A DNA stretch of 64,000 bases from Bacteroidia bacterium (lineage in GTDB: Bacteria; Bacteroidota; Bacteroidia; NS11-12g; UBA9320): the NCBI GenBank assembly GCA_028339355.1, contig JAOLBX010000002.1:90218-154217 (forward strand), written 5' to 3'. The first letter of the stretch is position 1. Every line of letters begins with the position of its first letter. The notes beneath the pieces are model-generated. The model saw nothing but the letters and a program-made list of their open reading frames with translations, did no database searches and was not told the DNA's origin. Shown piece after piece: positions 55,902 to 64,000 of the stretch. Position numbers and translations under genes: made by a program.

Positions 55902-56227
55902 TGGCCTTAGTAGAAGGCAAATTGTACCATAGTATTTCTGAAGTATCAGCTCATTTTAATGTAGCTACATCTTTGCTTCGCTACTGGGAAAGCGAATTTT
56001 CTACTATAAACCCTAAACGAAATGCAAAGGGAACTCGGTTTTATACAGCACACGATATAGAGGAAATTAGTCGTATATATCTTCTGGTAAAAGAGAAAGG
56101 GTATACGCTTCAAGGGGCTAAGGACAAAATAAAATCGGATAAGAACAACGTGAATAAAAACGTAGAGCTTATCGAAAAACTACAAAATATAAGGTCTTTC
56201 TTAACCAAATTAAAACAAGAATTATAA
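55901..56227 (+). CDS. MerR-family regulator, short
   Basis: 108 residues with an N-terminal winged-helix (YHSISEVSAHFNVATSLLRYWESEF, about 8-32; TRFYTAHDIEEISRIYLLV) and a short helical C-terminus, without the effector-binding Cys set of metal sensors. It is the form usually paired with M23 peptidases in Bacteroidota. Target genes unknown. Confidence 0.88.
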   Translation: MALVEGKLYHSISEVSAHFNVATSLLRYWESEFSTINPKRNAKGTRFYTAHDIEEISRIYLLVKEKGYTLQGAKDKIKSDKNNVNKNVELIEKLQNIRSFLTKLKQEL

Positions 56228-56249
56228 TCCTAGCTGCTATTATTGCATA

Positions 56250-57053
56250 GTGAGAAAGCTTGGCTTCATACTTTATTTTTTCATTCTGAGCCAAAGCTCT
56301 ATAGCCTCGTCGCCCCCACCAAATAATGCAGTGGCTCTATCTCTTGGTGGAGCATCTACAACCTACCTCAATGCCTTATCTATAGAGAATAACGTAGGGG
56401 CTCTCGCTTATTCCAAAAACGAAATGTCCCTAAATGGCTCCAACAGCTTTGGACTCACAGAATATTCGAGGGTTATGCTTGCGGGCAATATCAAAACGAA
56501 ATATGCGTCCATCGGGTTCGCATATCAAGTAAATCCTGTAGCATCTCTTACTGTTCAAAAAGCTCAATTCGCCATTGCAAAGCAACTGGGCGAAAAATTA
56601 TCCGCCGGCGTTGCACTCAATTATCACCAGTTTTCGTCTACAGATGCTTATTACAAAAGCAGCAACTCTATTACCTTTAATGCTGGTTTGTATTACCGAG
56701 TAAATGATAAACTGAATACAGGTTTTTCCGTTTTCAATCCTAATCAGTCTAAACTGACCAATAATCCGGCCGAGAACCTCAATTCCAGTTTAAGATTGGG
56801 CCTAGATTATGCTTTAGTAGACAACATCAAATTGTATTGTGATGCCATTCAAAATTCGGGTCAAAAACTTGACCTAAATGCTGGGCTAGAGCTAAAAAAA
56901 GACGACTACAAAATTCGTGGAGGATTCGGTCTTAACCATCTGTTAGCATTGGGTTTCGGATGGGATAAAAACAAATTTGGCATAGACGTAGCAGCAGCCT
57001 ATCACAATCAACTAGGATTCTCACCGTCTCTCAATATACGGTATGCGTTTTAA
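56250..57053 (+). CDS. Outer-membrane beta-barrel protein, PorV/PorQ/FadL-like
   Basis: 267 residues with a GTG start and a signal peptide (first ~19). The opening VALSLGGASTTYLNALSIENNVGALAY is typical of PorV/PorQ and FadL-type barrels, and the chain continues as alternating strands ending in a Phe (IRYAF), as for barrel insertion. It overlaps the next gene by 11 bases. Could be a helper of the HhH barrel protein or of type IX secretion; exact family uncertain. Confidence 0.65.
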   Translation: MRKLGFILYFFILSQSSIASSPPPNNAVALSLGGASTTYLNALSIENNVGALAYSKNEMSLNGSNSFGLTEYSRVMLAGNIKTKYASIGFAYQVNPVASLTVQKAQFAIAKQLGEKLSAGVALNYHQFSSTDAYYKSSNSITFNAGLYYRVNDKLNTGFSVFNPNQSKLTNNPAENLNSSLRLGLDYALVDNIKLYCDAIQNSGQKLDLNAGLELKKDDYKIRGGFGLNHLLALGFGWDKNKFGIDVAAAYHNQLGFSPSLNIRYAF

Positions 57054-59131
57054 TCTTATTGTCGCTTTTCTACTTGCAAGCTCTACTTGTCTTTACGCAC
57101 AGACAGACAATGAGGATGTAAATCAATTCATAGAGCGATATATAGAAAACACCAGTAACGAAGTAGATATACAACAGTTTGCGAGTGACCTACTTGGCTA
57201 CTTCAATAATCCGCTAGATATCGACAAGGTGGACGCTTCCGAATTATTTTCGGCACCCTTCTTAACGGGTTTTCAATCATTAGAAATAATAGAGCATCGT
57301 AAAAATTTCGGTAATTCTATCAGCATCTATGAGTTGCAGGTCTTACCCAGTTTTGATTTGGAAGACATCAGAAACATACTTCCATTTGTAAAAATTAAAT
57401 CTAATCCGTTAGCTCTAACTAGCGTATCCAAAATTTGGAAAGAAGGGACTCATCAATTTCTAAGCTTAGCAGAAATAACGACTCCAAAAAACAGAGGAAC
57501 TACAATAGCAGATACTCTTACTGAACAAACACAATCTCACTACATAGGGTCTCCCGTTTACAATAACTTACGGTATAGATTTGACTATAAAAGGCACATA
57601 TCCTTTGGAGTAAATATGGAAAAAGATGCAAATGAACCGTTTCTAAATTCATATAATCCAAACGGTTACGATTATTATTCCTTTTATTTTTCTGCTAGAG
57701 ACATTGGCAGATTAAAAGCTTTTCACCTCGGTGATTATCAAGCAAATTTTGGTCAAGGACTTACTATGAGTACCGGATTAGCATTTGGGAAATCAAGTAT
57801 CATAACAAATGCAAAAAGAAATTTTAACGGTTTTGGGGCTTACAGATCTCTGAGAGAAAACGCATATCTAAGAGGTACGGCAGTAGCTTTTGAACTAAAT
57901 AAATTTACTGTAGGAGTATTTGCATCATACAAAAATGTAGATGGGAATGCAGCCTCTGAGAAGGACAGTCTAGACTCTGATGCTCCACTGGTAACCAGCA
58001 ACATACAAGAAGACGGAGGATATCATCGAAGTACATCTGAGCTTGAAGACAAGGATGTTTTTTCGGATTTTCAAACAGGACTGTACGCTGAGTACAAACT
58101 ACCTTTTGGTAGAATAGGAACGGCTAATTATGCCAGAAAACTGGGGGGCGGTGCTAGAACCTAAAGTCCTCCCCTACAATAAATTCTCTTTCAATGGAGA
58201 TGGTTATTTTAAAAATGGCTTGTACTATGATTTTGTGGTAAGAAATATCAATGTTTTTGGAGAGATAAGTCATATCAGTTTTAAAAACTCCTTTGCCCAA
58301 GTACATGGTGCTCTATTGAGTCTAAATAGAAAACTAGACCTAAGTTTTGTATATCGCAACTATGACAAAAGTTTCATCTCTTTGCAAAGTAGTGGTTTTG
58401 GAGAAAATAGTAATGTGGCCAATGAAGAAGGATTTTATTCTGGATTTACCGCTAAGCTAAATCGAAGTGTTTCTCTTCTAGGATATTATGACCTATTTAC
58501 CTTTCCTTGGCTCAGATTTCAGACCAATGCACCTAGCTCTGGCAATGATTTTTGGGCAGAGATACAGTACAAACCAAACAAACAGTTCAGAGCATATTAC
58601 CGTTACCGAACAGAAACCAAACAAACTAACGTACCCGGATTTGGGATAAAACAACTAACCAACTCCACAATACAACGGCATAGGATACACCTCAACTACG
58701 TAATACGTAAAGGAATAGAACTGAGAAACCGAGTAGAATGGAGTATCTATGAGGAACTTGGAGAAAAATCATTTGGTAGTCTCATCTACCAAGACATTAT
58801 CTATAAACCGTTTGGAAGCAACCTGCAACTAAGCAGCAGAGTAGCCTATAGTGTGGTCGAGCAATTTGAAAATCGCATGTACAGTTTTGAACAGGTACCG
58901 TTATATGACTACCCGTTGTTTACTCATGGTTATTCAGGACTACGGTTCTACATGCTCGCGAGATACAAGATCAGAAGAGGTTTTGACATCTGGTTCAGAT
59001 ACGGGCATACACAGCATGAGGTACCTCTTGATAAAAACAGAGAAAACTATACGATTAGTTCTGGGTTACAACAAATAGAAGGAAACAAAAAACGAACCTT
59101 TACTTTACAATTAATATATTTGATAAAATGA
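57043..59131 (+). pseudogene. Helix-hairpin-helix outer-membrane barrel protein, frameshifted at a G6 run
   Basis: A Bacteroidota protein of about 695 residues if restored. Signal peptide (ends TCLYAQ), then two ComEA-like helix-hairpin-helix units (about 45-125: LDIDKVDASELFSAPFLTGFQSLEIIEHR and YELQVLPSFDLEDIRNILPFVKI), and a long beta-barrel-like remainder. The first frame (57043-58164) ends 5 codons after the run of six G at 58143-58148. Reading five G continues into the second frame (58130-59131) without loss. So either a sequencing error, a one-base insertion, or slippage. The stop overlaps pdxJ (ATGA). Confidence 0.7.
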
Positions 59132-59841
59132 CCAAACTAAGCGTCAACATAAATAAAATAGCAACCATTCGAAATGCTCGAGGGGGAAATACTCCAAACG
59201 TCATAGAAGCAGCCAAGGCCATCGAAAACTTTGGGGCGGAAGGGATTACCGTACACCCAAGACCAGACGAAAGGCATATAACTCGCCAAGATGCCTATGA
59301 CCTGAAGGAAATAGTGAAAACAGAGTACAATATCGAAGGGTACCCAAATGATGAGTTCATCGCTATGGTATTAGAAATAAAGCCCGAACAAGTGACTCTC
59401 GTGCCTGACGCTCCAGATGCTATTACTAGCAATGCTGGATGGGATTGTATCAATAAAAAAGAATTTTTAGCACCCATTATTCAGCAATTTAAAGATGCCG
59501 GCATACGTGTATCTATCTTTTTGGACCCAGAAGTAAGCCAGGTAGATGCAGCACTCGAATGCGGTGCAGATAGAATAGAACTTTATACTGAAGGATACGC
59601 AGCCAACTATCCAAGTGATAGAGAAGCCGCAATAGCTCCATATATAGCTACAGCTGAAAGAGCAATCGATCTCGGACTAGGAATAAATGCTGGACACGAC
59701 CTCAGTCTAGAAAACCTTGAATACTTCACCAAAGAAATTCCAGCGATTTTGGAAGTCTCTATTGGTCACGCACTCATTTCTGACGCTTTGTATTATGGGC
59801 TGAATAATGTAGTGCAGATGTACAAGGCTAAGCTAGCATAA
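59128..59841 (+). CDS. pdxJ: Pyridoxine 5'-phosphate synthase
   Basis: Last step of the DXP-dependent vitamin B6 route: aminoacetone phosphate plus DXP to PNP. Starts LSVNINKIATIRNARGGNTP (phosphate/DXP site), ITVHPRPDERHIT near 40, and ends with NAGHDLSLENL and EVSIGHALI near 190-215, all characteristic. 237 residues, full length. Overlaps the preceding barrel gene by four bases and is followed by a hairpin terminator. Confidence 0.96.
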   Translation: MTKLSVNINKIATIRNARGGNTPNVIEAAKAIENFGAEGITVHPRPDERHITRQDAYDLKEIVKTEYNIEGYPNDEFIAMVLEIKPEQVTLVPDAPDAITSNAGWDCINKKEFLAPIIQQFKDAGIRVSIFLDPEVSQVDAALECGADRIELYTEGYAANYPSDREAAIAPYIATAERAIDLGLGINAGHDLSLENLEYFTKEIPAILEVSIGHALISDALYYGLNNVVQMYKAKLA

Positions 59842-59868
59842 AAAAAAGGATGACTCTCGTCATCCTTT
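59841..59868. terminator. Bidirectional terminator between pdxJ and the Hpt gene
   Basis: GGATGAC (59848-59854) and GTCATCC (59859-59865) pair with a 4-base loop; AAA/TTT extend the stem. On the minus strand a run of T follows, making it a strong terminator for the Hpt gene; the + strand has only a weak T run. Confidence 0.8.
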
Positions 59869-59891
59869 CAATTTAGTCTGTTTTCTGAATT

Positions 59892-60233
59892 CTATCTGTT
59901 TCTCAATTGCTCAAAAACTTGTTCCAACGTATCACTAAGCGTGAAATATAATTCAGGGATTTGCTCAAGGTTGGTATATGTTTTTGCATTATTCTCTATA
60001 TCACGTATCACCTGATATAAATCAGTAACACCCATCATGTCTACAGATGGTTTCATTTTGTGCACGGCAGACTTGACCTCTGTCCAATCTTGTAGTTGAA
60101 TTCCTGCTGCAATTCTTTCTAATAGTGCAGGAGTCATTTCTAAAAACAAATTTACCATTTTTCTCACAAAATCTTCGTTCCCGGAAGCTATAGCCTCCAA
60201 TTGGTTAAGATTGTATAATTTCTCTTCTCCCAT
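59892..60233 (-). CDS. Histidine phosphotransfer (Hpt) domain protein
   Basis: 113-residue helical bundle with the phospho-acceptor His in VHKMKPSVDMMGV (His58). Relays phosphate between a hybrid kinase and a regulator. It lies 26 bases after the NtrC-type regulator on the same strand, an obvious partner, but no kinase gene is near. Confidence 0.88.
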   Translation of the reverse strand: MGEEKLYNLNQLEAIASGNEDFVRKMVNLFLEMTPALLERIAAGIQLQDWTEVKSAVHKMKPSVDMMGVTDLYQVIRDIENNAKTYTNLEQIPELYFTLSDTLEQVFEQLRNR

Positions 60234-60259
60234 TTTGTTTTTTTAGTAATATCTTACAA

Positions 60260-61606
60260 CTAAACAGCTCTATCTTGAAGCATTCTATAAATAGTAGACT
60301 TACCCATATCTAATCTTTTAGCTACATTAATCACATCATTGTTGTACTTATCAAGATAGTATTTTACTATTCGATTTTTATACTCTTCCAATGACATTTC
60401 GTTTTGCAGTAGAGTATCAATCGATCCAGTAGAATTGAACGTAATGTGTTCATCTTCTATTGTATTAGAATCAGTCATAACGCAACATAATTCTACAACC
60501 GCTTTGAGCTCCCGTATATTCCCAGGCCAGGGATATTTGAATAATTTATTCTGTGCTTTGCTTGATAGCTTAAGTTTACCAAGTTCATTTTCGGTTGCGT
60601 ATTCATCTATAAAGTGTTTAGCAAGTACTAAGGTATCATTGGCACGCTCACGCAAAGGAGGCAAAGAAACCGGCAGACCAAGCAGACGATAGTATAAATC
60701 TTCCCTAAAATTCCCTTTGCGAACTTCCTCAGCCAAATCTTTGTGCGTAGCACTGATAACTCTGCACGTTATTTTAACCATGCCATTTCCACCTACTCTT
60801 GTAAGTTCTCGCTCCTGCAATACGCGTAGAAGCTTACTCTGCATGTTAATGTCCATTTCTCCTATCTCGTCAAGGAAAATTGTTCCTTCTCCAGCCTCTT
60901 CAAATTTTCCCACTCTGCGTGCTGTTGCTCCTGTAAACGACCCTTTTTCGTGTCCGAATAATTCTGACTCTATAAGTTCTGCAGGTATTGCAGTAATATT
61001 CACAGCTACAAAAGGTTTTTTAGATCGAGAAGAGTTGTAGTGAATAGACTTGGCTACAACCTCTTTACCTGTACCTGTTTCTCCAGTTATAGATACCGTA
61101 ATATTAGAACTTACTGCCTTTTCTATCATGGCAAAAACCCTCTTCATCGAAGGGCTATTCCCAATAATACTAGTGGTAAAATCGTATTTTTTCTTGACCT
61201 GTTGTTTTAGTTCATATATTTCCCTTTTCAGGCCTATGTTTTCACGTATATTTTTAATAGCATTCCATATGCGGTCTTTCGTATCCTCATCTTTTACTAT
61301 ATAATCATACGCCCCATCCTTCAGAAGGGTTATTGCCGTTTTGATGTCTTCTTGACCAGAAACCATAACTACAGGTATATCTGAATTATACTCCTTTATC
61401 CTCCTCAACACTTCTTCTCCGGACATATCCGGTAAGGAGTAATCTAAAGTAATAGCACCTGGGTTTTTATCCAGATTTTTAAGGAAATCTTGAGCATTAT
61501 TAAATTTGGTTACTGTAATATCGGGGTTCATCGAAAGACGATACTCCAAGACCTCACTGTAAAACTCGTCATCTTCGACAACGAATACGCTAAAATTATC
61601 AGCCAT
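60260..61606 (-). CDS. Sigma-54-dependent response regulator (NtrC family)
   Basis: 448 residues: receiver domain with Asp55 (AITLDYSLPD), AAA+ domain with Walker A GETGTGKE (175-182) and the sigma-54 contact loop GSFTGAT (222-228), Walker B FLDEIGE, and a C-terminal Fis-type helix-turn-helix (DVINVAKRLDMGKSTIYRML, 420-440). Complete, so it should activate sigma-54 promoters. It is followed by the Hpt gene. Upstream is a palindrome-rich gap shared with the divergent atpD promoter. Confidence 0.95.
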   Translation of the reverse strand: MADNFSVFVVEDDEFYSEVLEYRLSMNPDITVTKFNNAQDFLKNLDKNPGAITLDYSLPDMSGEEVLRRIKEYNSDIPVVMVSGQEDIKTAITLLKDGAYDYIVKDEDTKDRIWNAIKNIRENIGLKREIYELKQQVKKKYDFTTSIIGNSPSMKRVFAMIEKAVSSNITVSITGETGTGKEVVAKSIHYNSSRSKKPFVAVNITAIPAELIESELFGHEKGSFTGATARRVGKFEEAGEGTIFLDEIGEMDINMQSKLLRVLQERELTRVGGNGMVKITCRVISATHKDLAEEVRKGNFREDLYYRLLGLPVSLPPLRERANDTLVLAKHFIDEYATENELGKLKLSSKAQNKLFKYPWPGNIRELKAVVELCCVMTDSNTIEDEHITFNSTGSIDTLLQNEMSLEEYKNRIVKYYLDKYNNDVINVAKRLDMGKSTIYRMLQDRAV

Positions 61607-61626
61607 AATAGTAATATATCTTGCTA

Positions 61627-61634
61627 CAAACGTA
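61627..61634 (-). promoter_or_regulatory. Candidate -7 box for the NtrC-type regulator gene
   Basis: Minus-strand TACGTTTG (TAnnTTTG), 20 bases before the ATG at 61606. Confidence 0.4.
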
Positions 61635-61636
61635 AT

Positions 61637-63275
<1,639 letters not shown>

Positions 63276-63276
<1 letters not shown>

Positions 63277-63506
63277 TGATCGTAGAAGTAATAACACCCG
63301 ACAAGGTGCTATTCTCTGGCGAGGCAGTTTCGGTGAAATTGCCAGGCAGTGGCGGCTCCTTTGAAGCATTGGCTAATCACGCTCCACTTATATCTAGTTT
63401 GGATAAAGGTGCAGTTGTGGTTCGTACCGATTCCGGTGAAGAGGTTTTTAATATCTCTGGCGGAATAGTAGAAGTACTAAATAACAAAGTCGTAGTTTTA
63501 GCTTAA
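63276..63506 (+). CDS. atpC: F1Fo ATP synthase epsilon subunit, short form
   Basis: 76 residues that cover only the N-terminal beta-sandwich (VEVITPDKVLFSGEAVSVKLPGSGGSFEALANHAPL in two pieces). The C-terminal helical hairpin that inhibits ATP hydrolysis in other bacteria is missing, as is usual in Bacteroidota. It still can dock on gamma and the c-ring. Followed by a terminator. Confidence 0.93.
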
Positions 63507-63529
63507 GCATTACTAGACTTCCACATATT

Positions 63530-63567
63530 AAAAGCCTTCGATATTTAATCGAGGGCTTTTATTTTTA
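63530..63567 (+). terminator. Rho-independent terminator of atpDC
   Basis: Thirteen-base stem (63530-63542 with 63548-63560), 5-base loop, then a T run. Its single imperfect position is a U.G pair on the + strand, so it terminates atpDC transcripts. Confidence 0.88.
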
Positions 63568-63897
63568 CAGAGAATTTAAGATAAGTCAGTTATATTGTGG
63601 TAAATACAAGATGTAATTGCCTGTGTACAAGACGAGGGAGGGCTAGATAAGCAATGTGCTCCCATTTTGAACAGCTTTTTTTTATCGTAATCTAAGGGTC
63701 TATCCAATAATTGTCAACCAATATACATGGAGGGTTATCTTAGGGTTTACACACCCTTATACTTATAGGTTATAAATGAGAAAGCTAAAGATGGCCGTGA
63801 AGACGAACGAATCCTAGATGAATATGTAAAGTAATTGTTGAGAAATGGATATACATCACCAAAATCTCATTTTATTGCCACTACTAAACTTATCCTC
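63568..63897. other. Intergenic stretch without a supported gene
   Basis: About 330 bases. A short run 63772-63834 reads NEKAKDGREDERILDEYVK before a stop and could be a leftover gene end, but nothing upstream supports it. A small AGGGT/ACCCT hairpin is near 63743-63758. No RNA gene seen. Confidence 0.35.
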
Positions 63898-64000
63898 TTA
63901 ACGCTTTAGCGGTTTTATCCTCTTAAAGGGTAAGTTCAACACACCAAAAAGTGCTTCTTTTATGATACCTCCAGACATCTTAGATTCACCTGCCGTTCTA
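63898..64000 (-). CDS. Polyprenol-phosphate mannosyltransferase-like protein, C-terminal end
   Basis: Only the last 33 codons are in the window: RTAGESKMSGGIIKEALFGV then a basic tail. The RxxGxSKMSGGIIKEA ending is characteristic of dolichol/polyprenol-phosphate mannose synthases of family GT2. The rest is beyond the right edge. Confidence 0.65.
   Translation of the reverse strand, partial: RTAGESKMSGGIIKEALFGVLNLPFKRIKPLKR

Noticed and set aside
63772..63834. Possible leftover gene end
   Set aside because: Only about 20 codons with no recognisable upstream part.

Overview
The window is AT-rich chromosomal DNA from a member of the Bacteroidota. Supporting signs are a 'core' ATP synthase operon (atpBEFHAG) separated from atpDC, DUF3822, a SprE/PorW-type gliding or type IX secretion protein, GatB directly after AlaS, many lipoproteins with short lipoboxes, frequent TTG starts, and repeated -7 boxes of the Bacteroidota form TAnnTTTG. 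No tRNA, rRNA, CRISPR array, insertion sequence or prophage was seen. The class cannot be fixed from this window alone.

Layout. 1-6.8 kb: start of kmo (partial), a lipid kinase, lgt, a polysaccharide deacetylase/glycosyltransferase pair, and a TolC plus membrane-fusion pair without an inner-membrane pump. 6.8-10.4 kb: pyrE, a NUDIX protein, and the DUF3822-rsmD-coaD operon. 10.5-17.4 kb: a leftward operon running M23 peptidase, bactofilin, AtpZ, a 4-TM protein and atpBEFHAG, ending in a clear terminator. 17.4-22.3 kb: sprE/porW with a penicillin-binding protein 1A. 22.5-24 kb: a glutamate-synthase-like FMN enzyme. 24.5-27.5 kb: an overlapping four-gene photolyase/cryptochrome cluster (TIGR03643, short FAD-domain protein, DUF2256, photolyase-related protein). 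27.5-34 kb: a broken MDR oxidoreductase, an adenine-deaminase-type enzyme, lipoproteins, a DEAD-type helicase and a second, divergent lgt. 33.5-41.9 kb: a membrane GT-C-like protein, mtaB, an exported Lys/Glu repeat protein with a small lipoprotein, DUF1456, a glycosyltransferase, pirin and a PLP decarboxylase. 42-47.2 kb is the most accessory-looking part: a broken HrgA-like gene, a nitroreductase, a large YwqK/MORN-type repeat protein and merTP with a GDCCVxC protein, separated by copies of one dispersed intergenic repeat. 47.3-54.9 kb: a PhoR/PhoB-type pair, a TlpA-like thioredoxin lipoprotein, gatB and alaS. 54.9-59.9 kb: M23 peptidase, MerR regulator, an outer-membrane barrel, a frameshifted helix-hairpin-helix barrel protein, and pdxJ. 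59.9-63.6 kb: an Hpt protein and NtrC-type regulator, then atpDC with a well-formed promoter and terminator. The right edge holds the C-terminus of a polyprenol-phosphate mannosyltransferase-like gene.

How it fits together. Most of the window is housekeeping: energy (F1Fo), envelope (PBP1A, two M23 enzymes, bactofilin, two Lgt), tRNA charging and modification, pyrimidine, CoA and PLP synthesis. The parts most worth a second look are the photolyase cluster, whose second gene lacks any ordinary start codon and seems to have its domains in unusual order, the HhH/barrel surface protein with a G6 frameshift, the dispersed intergenic repeat at 41.9, 43.8 and 46.3 kb, and the coexistence of two unlike Lgt enzymes. 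Four genes are broken or lack a normal start in 64 kb; this may be real decay or consensus errors, and reads would be needed to decide.
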